Assembly (NCBI GenBank): GCA_029059055.1
Contig: JAIDWS010000010.1
Location: 1 to 44,666, forward strand
Length of the DNA stretch: 44,666 nt
Direction of reading: 5' to 3'
Source: Alphaproteobacteria bacterium
GTDB taxonomy: Bacteria > Pseudomonadota > Alphaproteobacteria > Rs-D84
Shown here: piece after piece, positions 35,674 to 43,895 of the stretch
Numbering within the stretch: the stretch's first letter is position 1
Layout: each line of letters starts with the position of its first letter
Notes under the pieces: model-generated
What the model saw: the letters and a program-made list of their open reading frames with translations, nothing else
Told to the model about the DNA's origin: nothing
The model's database searches: none
Position numbers and translations under genes: made by a program

Positions 35674-36760
35674 TCAATGATTTGTACAGGCGCAGTGTAT
35701 CACGCGCCATTTTTTTGGCCGTGTATCTTTCCAGATATCGCGCATATCCCATCACCGCGCAACGCATGCGCAAGCGTTTATCGGTAATCATGCGCCGCAT
35801 TTGGGCGGCATATGTATCGGCACCGACATGACGTTGTTCATCCAATGGGACAAATACGGCCGCACGCCCAAACATTTCGGTCAATCCCGGGGCATCACTG
35901 CTGATGATGGGCAAGTTATGGGCCATGGCTTCGATACCGGCGAACGGACATGCTTCGGATGGGGATGCGAACAATGCACAATCGGCCATCTGGTAATATT
36001 TGTTTAATTCTGCGGGGTCGGTCACCAACCCAATCTGGCGAATGGGTAAATCTGCAATTTGTTTTCGGATATTTTCATCCGGTTCGCCCCCGCCCAAAAC
36101 CAAGACTTCGATTTTATGCCGGGATGCGATTTCGGCGATGGCGGGAATAATTTGGGCCAACCCCTTGTGCGGTGCCCAGCCATGCACCCAGATAAATCGA
36201 AACACCCCGTCTGATTTTGGGCGATTGGGTGTCGGCCGGTCAATCCCGTTGTAAATCACGGTCACCGGTCGCGTATTGCGCACCCCACCCAGAAAAGATT
36301 TTGCTGTATCGCACACAGACACAATCCAATCCATGTTGAAATACGGATTATAAACCTTGGCGCCGGCCGGCACCTGGGGCGTTGGTGGCACACAATGCAG
36401 AACCCCGATAACACGGCAATGAATGCGGCCGCGTATTAAATAGGCCAAATTTTCCGCCCCCAAACAATTACACTTTACAATTAAATTAGGCAGCCCCGCC
36501 AGATGCGCCCCCCACATTCCCATGATGGCTTCGTACAATGTGGCCTGGGGAAATCCCATCGGGTGCCAGACATGCAATTCAGATTGTTCGGGGATAATGC
36601 GCACATCGGTCACATGGGGATTATAATGAAATAAAATGCGCCATGTCCGCACATTGGGCGGCATATGCGCATTTAACACATCCATATAACGCGCAACCCC
36701 ACTTTGGAACCTGGTGTCCCAAGAATCAATTTCCAATACATTGATTTCGGATTGTGCCAT
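35657..36760 (-). CDS. Family GT4 glycosyltransferase
   Basis: A 367-residue GT-B enzyme. The C-terminal half has FIWVHGWAPHKGLAQIIPAI, a GGGEPDENI loop, and the E-x7-E donor-binding motif in SEACPFAGIEAMAHNLPII. The N-terminus (VLEIDSWDTRFQSGVARYM) fits the acceptor domain. Sugar and acceptor are unknown; a cell-surface polysaccharide is a reasonable guess. It lies 14 bp downstream of a Cys-rich secreted protein gene, in the same direction. Confidence 0.9.
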   Translation of the reverse strand: MAQSEINVLEIDSWDTRFQSGVARYMDVLNAHMPPNVRTWRILFHYNPHVTDVRIIPEQSELHVWHPMGFPQATLYEAIMGMWGAHLAGLPNLIVKCNCLGAENLAYLIRGRIHCRVIGVLHCVPPTPQVPAGAKVYNPYFNMDWIVSVCDTAKSFLGGVRNTRPVTVIYNGIDRPTPNRPKSDGVFRFIWVHGWAPHKGLAQIIPAIAEIASRHKIEVLVLGGGEPDENIRKQIADLPIRQIGLVTDPAELNKYYQMADCALFASPSEACPFAGIEAMAHNLPIISSDAPGLTEMFGRAAVFVPLDEQRHVGADTYAAQMRRMITDKRLRMRCAVMGYARYLERYTAKKMARDTLRLYKSLIIAIK

Positions 36761-36774
36761 GACGTTTTAATATC

Positions 36775-37563
36775 TTAATTGGAATACGCGCATTCGGTCC
36801 CGTTTGTAAACGCCACTTCAAATGTACCCCGATTATCACTGGATACAATGGGTTTGGCAATCTGGGCCTTGCACGCGGTCAGTCCCGATGATGTCGAAGA
36901 CCCGACAATTAAAACCCCGGACGTTACCGCCCCCAGACCACTGGTGGTGGAAACGACGCCACCGGACACCTGTAACCCCGAACACGCTGCACAGCACTTG
37001 TCCACAGCCGACAGGCTGTATCCCGTACATCCCGATATATTGGATCCCGCCAATCCTCCCACCAAATAACGACCGGATTCACATTCCTGGGCGATATATC
37101 TGGTCACATTGCTTGCTGCAACGGTAATACGTGAAACCTGACAATCGTTTCCCATATCAAGCTCGCAATCATACCCCAGTCCCAAAGAATTGCCCGACAC
37201 GATACAGCACCCCTGGGCCAGGAATGGCATATAATCATCATAGCAGATAATCCCCGATGCATTACAGACGCCGTTCCCACTGGCACATCCGGTATAGGGA
37301 ATATCGGTATTACCCGCCTTGATACACAGGGTCGAATACGGAAACTTTGCCACCGTTGTTCCGGACATTTTCTGGAAATGAACGCCATATTCCACACGTC
37401 CGGGTTCGGTACACGGTTGTTCTTTGTACTTTACATTGCCGGTTGTCTTGACGGTTGACGACACGTTGCCACAATTCATTGTCACAGCCGCATGGCAATA
37501 ATTCACAATGACCGCCATACCCGCGATGCATCCGCCCACAATTCGTATCAGGATATATTTCAT
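36775..37563 (-). CDS. Secreted cysteine-rich protein, more divergent
   Basis: A 262-residue protein with GGGGGAAAAC before the start and a signal peptide (MKYILIRIVGGCIAGMAVIVNYCHA). It has about 16 cysteines, including CASGNGVCNASGIIC, GCCIVSGNSL and VDKCCAACSGLQ. A Ser/Gly/Val-rich C-terminus ends with FTNGTECAYSN. The YRCAAGYYG block is replaced by YIAQECESGRYLVGG, so it is at best a distant member of the family. An AATCCAAAGG-type motif lies upstream (complement 37678-37695). The gene is linked to a glycosyltransferase; function unknown. Confidence 0.75.
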   Translation of the reverse strand: MKYILIRIVGGCIAGMAVIVNYCHAAVTMNCGNVSSTVKTTGNVKYKEQPCTEPGRVEYGVHFQKMSGTTVAKFPYSTLCIKAGNTDIPYTGCASGNGVCNASGIICYDDYMPFLAQGCCIVSGNSLGLGYDCELDMGNDCQVSRITVAASNVTRYIAQECESGRYLVGGLAGSNISGCTGYSLSAVDKCCAACSGLQVSGGVVSTTSGLGAVTSGVLIVGSSTSSGLTACKAQIAKPIVSSDNRGTFEVAFTNGTECAYSN

Positions 37564-37677
37564 GTTTTCCCCCGTTTGTACTGCCGCATCTTAATGGTCG
37601 TTTAAAAAACGGCTTTTTTTCATTTTATAAATGCCCAAATTCCTGGGGTTCTATTCTCATTTTTTTTGCTGAAAATA

Positions 37678-37695
37678 AACGACCCTTTGGATTAG
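37678..37695 (-). promoter_or_regulatory. AATCCAAAGG-type motif before the Cys-rich gene at 36775
   Basis: Minus strand reads TAATCCAAAGGGTCGTTT. Just upstream is an AGGCATATGCCT palindrome. The gap 37564-37855 also contains a GTCGTTT/AAACGGC hairpin with seven T on the plus strand (about 37592-37620), whose parent transcript is unclear. Confidence 0.35.
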
Positions 37696-37789
37696 GCATA
37701 TGCCTGTGTATCTTTTACGTTGATATTCTGGCATTTCCAGCCGTTTTATTCAAGTATAAATTTGTCCCAGCCTGGGAAAATATTTCCAA

Positions 37790-37818
37790 TTGAAATATGT
37801 CCATATTTTTTCTATGAT
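37790..37818 (+). promoter_or_regulatory. Promoter of the methyltransferase-GT2 gene
   Basis: TTGAAA (37790-37795), 17-bp spacer, TATGAT (37813-37818); AAGGAAG follows as ribosome binding site. Confidence 0.6.
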
Positions 37819-37855
37819 TTGCACTGTCTAAGGAATAAAGTAAGGAAGTCTTATC

Positions 37856-39427
37856 ATGTCTGTGGCCCGACCACTGTCGCGAACATATATCATCAACAAA
37901 TTGATTTCGGAAAATCATCTGCGCCGGTATCTGGAAATCGGCGTATCCAATCCATGGACAAACTTTCTGTCCATCCGATGCCCGGCCAAGACATCCGTTG
38001 ACCCGTGCATTCAATGCGAATTCTTTGACGCGGCAACCATCGACATGTTTCGCCCGCATATTACCCACCAAATGACATCCGATGAATTTTTTGAAAAAAA
38101 CACGGACACATTTGACATTGTCTTTATCGATGGGAACCATTCGTATGAACAATCGTTGCGTGATTTGAACAATGCACTGCGCGTGATTCCGGTGGGTGGA
38201 TTTGTGGTTTTGCACGATACGATGCCGATTGATTTTGACGCAACACAATTCAGCAATTTTGAAAAACATTTGCCGTATAATGGCGAAGTGTGGAAAACAA
38301 TCCTGGCGGCGGCGGATGCGGCGGCGGATGCGTTGCAAATCGGGACGTTCCCATATGATTATGGTGTGACCGTTATCAAAAAATTGACCGATGACGTTCC
38401 GCCAATCCCGGCATTGGAATTGGATTACAATACCGATTACAATATTCCGGCAATGCGACCCGTTTATGACACGGCGGATTTTCATAATGAACGCGTTTCT
38501 TATTTCACGCCATTGTACAACACACCGCAAAAATCAATTGAACGCACGACCAAAACCGTTTTAAACCAAACAAATCCGAATTGGGAATGGGTTCTGTTTG
38601 ATGATTCCAGCAATGATGTCGACGCCGCGCGGTTGGCCAAATATTTTGCATCAATCGGCGACGGGCGCATAAAATATTATCGCGCCAATCGTCAATCGGC
38701 GGGATTTATCGGGTGGGTAAAAAAACGCGTGGCCAATCTGTGTACCGGCGATTGGTTGGCGGAATTGGACCATGACGATTTGTTGATGCCCGATTTAACC
38801 GAAAAAATTCTGCGCCATGGGGCGGGATATGATTTTATATTTTCCAATAATGCGTCCATCGTCATTCATGACGACGATTCGTTCGAAACCGGCGAAACAT
38901 GGGGCCCGGGATTTGCCATGGGATACGGTGCATACCGCACAACAACGGCGGTCAACCCATTGACCGGATATGCGCACAAATACGCCGAATGTATCGCATG
39001 CCCCATTAACCCGAAAACAATCCGCCATATTGTGGGCGTGCCGAATCATGTCCGCATTTGGCGCCGTGAATTTTATGACGCAATCGGGGGCCATAATGAA
39101 AATCTGTGGGTGGTCGACGATTACGAATTGGTGGTGCGCACATTTGTTCGCGGGGGAAAATTCCTGCATCTGGATTCGTTGGGATATTTGCAAATTTATA
39201 CCGGCGATAACACGACCGATAAACGTCGCGACGAAATCCAAATTCTGGTCAAATCCATCATGTACAAATATGACGAAGAAATCCGCGCGGAATTCGAACG
39301 CCGTCAAATGGACGATTGGGCATATCGCACACATCATGACCGTTTTGGATGTCATGATGATTACCATTACTGGGACGTGCCGACAATCCCGGACGCACCG
39401 GCCGCCAACGACCGAATTACGGAATAA
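37856..39427 (+). CDS. Fusion of a SAM-methyltransferase-like domain and a GT2 glycosyltransferase
   Basis: A 523-residue protein. Residues about 20-165 look like a class I SAM methyltransferase of the Methyltransf_24 type: RYLEIGVSNPWTNF (motif I-like), DIVFIDGNHSYEQSLRDLNNAL and GGFVVLHDTMP. Residues about 205-430 form a GT2 domain: VSYFTPLYNTPQKSIERTTKTVLNQ, the nucleotide-sugar region DWLAELDHDDLLMPD with a DxD-like DHDD, and GGHNENLWVVDDYELVVRTF. The acidic Asp/His-rich C-terminus (HDRFGCHDDYHYWD) is unusual. It probably builds and methylates a surface glycan; the methyl acceptor is unknown. A terminator follows. Confidence 0.85.
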   Translation: MSVARPLSRTYIINKLISENHLRRYLEIGVSNPWTNFLSIRCPAKTSVDPCIQCEFFDAATIDMFRPHITHQMTSDEFFEKNTDTFDIVFIDGNHSYEQSLRDLNNALRVIPVGGFVVLHDTMPIDFDATQFSNFEKHLPYNGEVWKTILAAADAAADALQIGTFPYDYGVTVIKKLTDDVPPIPALELDYNTDYNIPAMRPVYDTADFHNERVSYFTPLYNTPQKSIERTTKTVLNQTNPNWEWVLFDDSSNDVDAARLAKYFASIGDGRIKYYRANRQSAGFIGWVKKRVANLCTGDWLAELDHDDLLMPDLTEKILRHGAGYDFIFSNNASIVIHDDDSFETGETWGPGFAMGYGAYRTTTAVNPLTGYAHKYAECIACPINPKTIRHIVGVPNHVRIWRREFYDAIGGHNENLWVVDDYELVVRTFVRGGKFLHLDSLGYLQIYTGDNTTDKRRDEIQILVKSIMYKYDEEIRAEFERRQMDDWAYRTHHDRFGCHDDYHYWDVPTIPDAPAANDRITE

Positions 39428-39430
39428 AAC

Positions 39431-39453
39431 ATCCCCCGCCGGGGGATTTTTTA
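39431..39453 (+). terminator. Terminator after the methyltransferase-GT2 gene
   Basis: ATCCCCC/GGGGGAT stem with GCC loop and T-run directly after the stop codon. Confidence 0.85.
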
Positions 39454-39524
39454 TTGCCCCATCAGCACAAACACACCGGCAAATTGCAAAAAAACACCCA
39501 TTCGCCATGTGGTATAATTCCCCC

Positions 39525-39553
39525 TTGCACTGGGGCGTTGTGTTTTTTATACT
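39525..39553 (+). promoter_or_regulatory. Promoter of RNA element copy IV
   Basis: TTGCAC (39525-39530), 17-bp spacer, TATACT (39548-39553), predicted start near 39560. Confidence 0.75.
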
Positions 39554-39559
39554 GTGCAT

Positions 39560-39784
39560 GAATTTGCAGGGATGCATGTTCGGGACATAGAAAATCCCAT
39601 AACAAAGTGATGCATTGCGCATCAAATCCACCGGACAACATTGTCCGGTCACCCGACACCCAGGTCGGGAGGCTGGCGGCCATGCCACAGGGTACCCCCG
39701 TACCTAAAAACCGCCAGGGTCATTCTTTGTTATGATTTTTCTAACTTCCCGACCACCAATCGCCTTTGGTGGTTTTATTTTTTT
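39560..39784 (+). ncRNA. Structured RNA element copy IV (no downstream gene)
   Basis: 5' hairpin TGCA-GGGA-TGCA, then GTTCGGGAC. Rod strands pair perfectly: TAGAAAAT (39588-39595) with ATTTTTCTA (39735-39743), and ATAACAAAG (39599-39607) with CTTTGTTAT (39725-39733). Internal hairpins are TGATGC/GCATCA, CCGGACAA/TTGTCCGG, CCCGA/TCGGG, and an arm GGCGG/CCGCC enclosing GGTAC/GTACC. The terminator is ACCACCAA/TTGGTGGT (39752-39773) plus a long T-run. No start codon or Shine-Dalgarno follows; the next gene is convergent. This copy therefore looks like a free-standing sRNA, and it shows that the element does not need a cis gene. It fills most of the 39428-39847 gap. Confidence 0.75.
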
Positions 39785-39805
39785 CGCATTGCAAAACCAG
39801 ATAAA

Positions 39806-39830
39806 GAAAAAACGCCGTCCCACGACGGCG
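39806..39830 (-). terminator. Terminator of the collagen-like gene at 39848
   Basis: Minus-strand hairpin CGCCGTC/GACGGCG (39813-39830) followed by a T-run. Confidence 0.8.
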
Positions 39831-39847
39831 CTTTTAATTTTATAATC

Positions 39848-40888
39848 TTATTCCACCCAGATGGTTGCATATGTTGTTGCCGTTGCCGACCCAACCGGGA
39901 TTTGAATATTTTCGTATGTAACGGTCAAATTACCGTTCGACACAGCCATTGTGCGTGCAAATTTACCCACCGCAGTGTTGGCCGTGGCCGTACCCACAGA
40001 ACCAGTTGCCCCTTTGGCACCCTGGGCACCTGTCGCCCCTTGTGCGCCGGTCGCACCCTGGGGTCCGGTTGCACCTTGGGCACCGGTATCACCCTTGGCA
40101 CCTGTTGCACCTTGGGCACCTGTTGCACCCTGGGCGCCTTTTGCACCTTGGGCACCGGTCGCACCCTGGGGTCCGGTTGCACCTTGGGGTCCGGTTGCAC
40201 CTTGGGCACCTGTATCACCTTTGGCGCCCTGGGCACCTTGGGCACCCTGTAAACCCCGTTCACCCTGGGCACCCTGGACACCCTGTAAACCACGTTCACC
40301 CTGGGCACCCGTTGCACCTTGGGCGCCTGTTGCACCCTGGGGGCCTGTTGCGCCTTGTGCGCCGGTATCACCTTTGGCGCCTTGTGCACCTTGGGCGCCG
40401 GTGTCACCTTTGTCACCCTTGGCGCCTGGTGCGCCTTGGGCACCTTGGACACCCTGTAAACCACGTTCACCCTGGGCACCGGTCGCGCCTTGTGCGCCGG
40501 TTGCACCCTGGGGACCCGTGGCACCTTGGGCGCCTGTATCTCCTTTGGCCCCTTGCGCGCCTTGGGCGCCGGTATCACCTTTGTCACCCTTGGCGCCTGG
40601 TGCGCCTTGGGCGCCCTGAACACCCTGTAAACCACGTTCACCCTGGGGGCCTGTTGCACCTTGGGCACCTGTTGCACCTTGGGCACCCGTTGCCCCCTGG
40701 GCGCCGGTGGCACCTTGGGCACCGGTGGCACCCTGGGGGCCGGGGGTCAATTCAATCGTCCGAATTTGACGATCGACATAATTGACACTGGCCACGCTGT
40801 CAACCGCGTGTGCATCGGTAAACGATGCCCCCACCGCCATGATGGCTATCAAAGAAACTGCAAAAATACCTGTGGTTTTCATGATCAT
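39848..40888 (-). CDS. Collagen-like surface protein 1 (G-x-y repeats)
   Basis: A 346-residue protein with a signal peptide (about 1-28, ending AHA), a short head containing [12 protein letters not shown], about 83 Gly-x-y triplets (residues 50-298) rich in GAQ, GAT, GPQ and GDK, and a 48-residue globular C-terminus ending TTYATIWVE. Such proteins form collagen-like triple helices on the cell surface in bacteria, and the C-terminal domain is a likely trimerisation cap. The DNA holds a 171-bp (57-residue, 19-triplet) internal repeat, so length may vary between strains. The YVDRQ head is shared with the next gene. Two in-frame ATGs occur at the start; the first is used. Confidence 0.9.
   Translation of the reverse strand: MIMKTTGIFAVSLIAIMAVGASFTDAHAVDSVASVNYVDRQIRTIELTPGPQGATGAQGATGAQGATGAQGATGAQGATGPQGERGLQGVQGAQGAPGAKGDKGDTGAQGAQGAKGDTGAQGATGPQGATGAQGATGAQGERGLQGVQGAQGAPGAKGDKGDTGAQGAQGAKGDTGAQGATGPQGATGAQGATGAQGERGLQGVQGAQGERGLQGAQGAQGAKGDTGAQGATGPQGATGPQGATGAQGAKGAQGATGAQGATGAKGDTGAQGATGPQGATGAQGATGAQGAKGATGSVGTATANTAVGKFARTMAVSNGNLTVTYENIQIPVGSATATTYATIWVE
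40281..40650. repeat. Internal 171-bp direct repeats in collagen-like gene 1
   Basis: The sequence CCCTGTAAACCACGTTCACC recurs at 40281, 40452 and 40623, exactly 171 bp apart, and the sequence between the marks is closely similar. Recombination could change the gene by 19 triplets without a frameshift. Confidence 0.85.
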
Positions 40889-40988
40889 CTGTTCTAAATA
40901 TTCTGTGGTGCACGTTATTCGGTTTTCATCGGGATGCGATACGTCGGTGCCAGCATATCACATCCCGTTTTTTATTTCACCCGGTTGA

Positions 40989-42008
40989 TTATCGGGCAAC
41001 GACTTCCCAGCCATAGGCTGTGCCGTCGAATGTCAGCACGCATTTGCTTTCCGGATCTGCGCATTCGCCCGGGGCCGCTGTTGCCAATGCCCCCAGGTCA
41101 GCCGCATTTGCTTTCTTGGCAATTTCAGTGGCATTTGTCTTGGTGGCCGCCAACGCATCATCCGCAACTTTCTTGGTCGCGGCCAAGCCGGTTGTTTCGT
41201 CTGTGACAACAGCTTCCAACGCGTCAACATCACTCTGTGCCGCAGAGGCAGCCGTATTCGCCGCCGTGGCAGAAGTCTGGGCAGCAGCAGCAGCAGCAGC
41301 AGCGTCATCCGCAATTTTCTTGGTTGCCGCCAAGCCGGTTGTTTCGTTCTTTACAACGGCATCCAATGCATCAATATCCCCCTGGGCGGCGGCGGCGGCG
41401 GCGGCGGCATCTTCTGCAGCCTTTTGCGCAGCTTCAACTGCTGTGGTGGTCGCACCGGATGTTGTGTTGATTTCATTAACCGCGGCAACAACACTGCCCT
41501 TGGCCGTGGTGGTCAATTCTGTCAATGTACCAATGTTGGTCAACGCCTGGGTGGCATTTGCGGCGGCCGTATCGGCAATACCTTCGGTTGCCTTGACCGC
41601 GTATGTCGCCGCAGCATGTGTTTTTGTTTCCATATCAGCAATGGCTGTTTTGTCGGCCTTTTTATCCAATTCCGCTGTTACAGTCGCGACATCTGCTTTC
41701 TTTTCCAATTCGGTTGTGACGGATTCAGTTGTCGCATAATCGGCCAAAACTTCATCAATGGCACCACCATCGGTGATGGCAGTTTTGATTTCGTTGGTGA
41801 TTGTTGTGGTCACCTGTTCCGTGGTCGGATAGCTTTTCAGGGTTTCATTAACCTGGTTTGTAATATTTTGCGTAATGCTTGTGGTCTGTTCAGAATTCTG
41901 TCTGTCAACATATTCCTGGCTGGCGATTTTGGACACCGCCGCGTTCGCCGCCCCGGCGGTCAAAATCGCCGCCATGACGCCAGAAAAGATAATTTTATTT
42001 TTTTTCAT
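40989..42008 (-). CDS. Secreted Ala/Thr-rich coiled-coil protein with YVDRQ head
   Basis: A 339-residue protein. The ATG at 42008 has GGGGGAAAT upstream and gives a signal peptide (MKKNKIIFSGVMAAILTAGAANA). The head KIASQEYVDRQN matches the collagen-like neighbour. The rest is a long helical, heptad-like chain of Ala, Thr, Lys and Asp with two near repeats ETTGLAATKKIADDA and ETTGLAATKKVADDA. The C-terminus CVLTFDGTAYGWEVVAR resembles the W-E-V ending of the large collagen-like protein. Two GCA/GCG codon runs (41280-41303, 41388-41408) encode poly-Ala. It is probably a fibrous trimeric surface protein. Confidence 0.8.
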   Translation of the reverse strand: MKKNKIIFSGVMAAILTAGAANAAVSKIASQEYVDRQNSEQTTSITQNITNQVNETLKSYPTTEQVTTTITNEIKTAITDGGAIDEVLADYATTESVTTELEKKADVATVTAELDKKADKTAIADMETKTHAAATYAVKATEGIADTAAANATQALTNIGTLTELTTTAKGSVVAAVNEINTTSGATTTAVEAAQKAAEDAAAAAAAAQGDIDALDAVVKNETTGLAATKKIADDAAAAAAAAQTSATAANTAASAAQSDVDALEAVVTDETTGLAATKKVADDALAATKTNATEIAKKANAADLGALATAAPGECADPESKCVLTFDGTAYGWEVVAR

Positions 42009-42060
42009 ATTTCCCCCGTTTTGGTTTGTATGTGGCATGTTTTATCCCATGCTTGGTTGG

Positions 42061-43830
42061 TTATTCTGCGACTTCAACCCAGGTCTGGTTGCCGTTGTTA
42101 ACAACCCAAACATAGTCTTTGCCGTCTTTGGGCGCATCGCCCGGTTGCGCCGCGGTTTCGGCCAATTGTCCCTGGGCCGCAGTCGCATAGTTCGGGGCAG
42201 CGTTCGTAATCGCATCCGCGATCGCATTCGCCACCTGTGTCTTGTTATAGTAATCTTCCAGTTCTACACTGGCATCACCGGGTTCACCCTTGGGCCCTTG
42301 GGGACCGGTATCACCCTTTTCCCCTTTTTCACCCTGGGGTCCAATGGGACCGGTGTCACCCTTGTCACCTTTGTCGCCCTTTTCACCCTGGGGGCCGGTC
42401 AATCCCTGGGGACCCATTTCACCCTGGGCACCGGTTGCGCCCTGGGGTCCGGTTAAACCTTGGGGACCGGCTTCGCCTGCATCACCCTTGTCACCTTTAT
42501 CACCCTTGTCACCTTTGTCGCCTTTTTCACCCTGGGGGCCGGTTTCACCGGTATCACCCTTGGGTCCCTGGGGCCCCATTTCACCCTGGGGTCCCATTTC
42601 ACCCTGGGGACCGGCAACGCTTAAATCCGCTTCTAAATCAGACAGGCTGACATCGATTTTGCCGTTGGAAATCGTGATGTAATTACCCGATTCCAACAAA
42701 TTCTGTTTCAACAGCAAGCGGTTATCCACTTCGGTCTTGTTATAGTAATCTTCCAATTCAACACTGGCGTCACCCGGGTCACCCTTTAACCCCTGGGGTC
42801 CCTGGGGACCGGTGTCACCGGTATCACCCTTGTCACCTTTGTCACCCTTATCGCCTTTGTCGCCCTTTTCACCCTGGGGGCCGGTCAATCCCTGGGGACC
42901 AATGGGACCCTGGGCACCTGTTAACCCTTGGGGACCGGCTTCGCCGGCGTCACCCTTGTCACCCTTGGGTCCTTGGGGTCCGGTTTCACCGGGCATCCCC
43001 TGGGGACCGATGGGACCCTGGGGGCCCTGGATACCGTCAACACCGGTCAATTCAGACAACGAAATCAATTCATTCCATTTGACGCCATCAACACTCCACG
43101 CGATGGCATTATTGCGGATGGCCATTTGAATCTGTTGGCCGATGGACGATTTCAAATCGTTGGCCAAATCACCAATTTCCAAAAAGATTTCATTCGTTAC
43201 CGGGTCAATCGTAATGTAATCACCCGCGGTCAAGACATCCTGTTTCCCGGCCAAATCATCTGCTGTCGCCAGACCCGCCAATTCATCAGCGGTAACAAAG
43301 CCATCCAAATCATCGTTGGACACAAATCCGTCCAATTGGGTGTTGATGTTACCCACCTGGACATCTAAGTCCCGGGCCACAGCTTCAATCTGTTTCTGCA
43401 ATTCATCGCGCAATGCGTTCAAATCATCCGACGAAAAATCACCGCCACTGGTTCCGGGCTTGGTATTTGTCCCACCGGATGTGCCGGGGTTGGGATTTTT
43501 AATCGAACTGCCCCCGCTGACGGATGTGCCGCCCCCCAGATATTTGCCAATCGACAAACGCGATGTGGATGCGGTGGAATTGGTCGCAGGTTTTACCGCA
43601 CTGCCCGGCTGGGTGGCCGTGGACGGCGACACACGCATAGATCCCGCACGCACCGCGTTGATGGCCGAACTGCCGGAACTGGCCTTGGCCGCGGCGGCAC
43701 TGGACGCGCCATTATACGTACCGGTTCCGCCCAACGAACGAACCGATGCCGCGCCATACGCCACCGACCCGGCGGTGCCGAATAACACACAAAACATTGA
43801 CAGTGCTGATATCTTTAAACCGTTTCTCAT
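42061..43830 (-). CDS. Collagen-like surface protein 2 (large)
   Basis: A 589-residue protein. The ATG at 43830 is preferred (AGGG upstream). Signal peptide about 1-27; Ser/Ala/Gly-rich spacer to about 130; then helical and beta segments with LDGFVTADELAGLATADDL and two phage-fibre-like motifs KQDVLTAGDYITI and KQNLLESGNYITI. Two blocks of Gly-x-y triplets rich in GPQ, GDK and GEK are separated by ASVELEDYYNKTEVDNRLL, and a second DASVELEDYYNKT copy follows the last block. The C-terminus is DYVWVVNNGNQTWVEVAE. A mix of collagen-like shafts and fibre-like knobs suggests a long trimeric surface fibre. It lies 52 bp upstream of the coiled-coil gene. Confidence 0.9.
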   Translation of the reverse strand: MRNGLKISALSMFCVLFGTAGSVAYGAASVRSLGGTGTYNGASSAAAAKASSGSSAINAVRAGSMRVSPSTATQPGSAVKPATNSTASTSRLSIGKYLGGGTSVSGGSSIKNPNPGTSGGTNTKPGTSGGDFSSDDLNALRDELQKQIEAVARDLDVQVGNINTQLDGFVSNDDLDGFVTADELAGLATADDLAGKQDVLTAGDYITIDPVTNEIFLEIGDLANDLKSSIGQQIQMAIRNNAIAWSVDGVKWNELISLSELTGVDGIQGPQGPIGPQGMPGETGPQGPKGDKGDAGEAGPQGLTGAQGPIGPQGLTGPQGEKGDKGDKGDKGDKGDTGDTGPQGPQGLKGDPGDASVELEDYYNKTEVDNRLLLKQNLLESGNYITISNGKIDVSLSDLEADLSVAGPQGEMGPQGEMGPQGPKGDTGETGPQGEKGDKGDKGDKGDKGDAGEAGPQGLTGPQGATGAQGEMGPQGLTGPQGEKGDKGDKGDTGPIGPQGEKGEKGDTGPQGPKGEPGDASVELEDYYNKTQVANAIADAITNAAPNYATAAQGQLAETAAQPGDAPKDGKDYVWVVNNGNQTWVEVAE

Positions 43831-43895
43831 CACATCCCTACTACTGATATTTTTATCCTATCATTTTTCGCGAATCGGGTCAATACATTTCCCAA

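Noticed and set aside
39513..39518. TATAAT upstream of RNA copy IV
   Set aside because: No -35 lies at a suitable distance (the nearest TTGCAA is 23 bp away), whereas TTGCAC-17-TATACT downstream fits the position seen in the other copies.
40000..40700. Regular short repeats that could be mistaken for a CRISPR array
   Set aside because: The repeats are codon-level Gly-x-y units within one open reading frame, without constant repeats separated by unique spacers, and no cas genes are present.
39949..40785. Pro/His- and Trp-rich plus-strand frames opposite the collagen-like gene
   Set aside because: Gly-x-y codons read in reverse give open frames of this composition; they are shadows.
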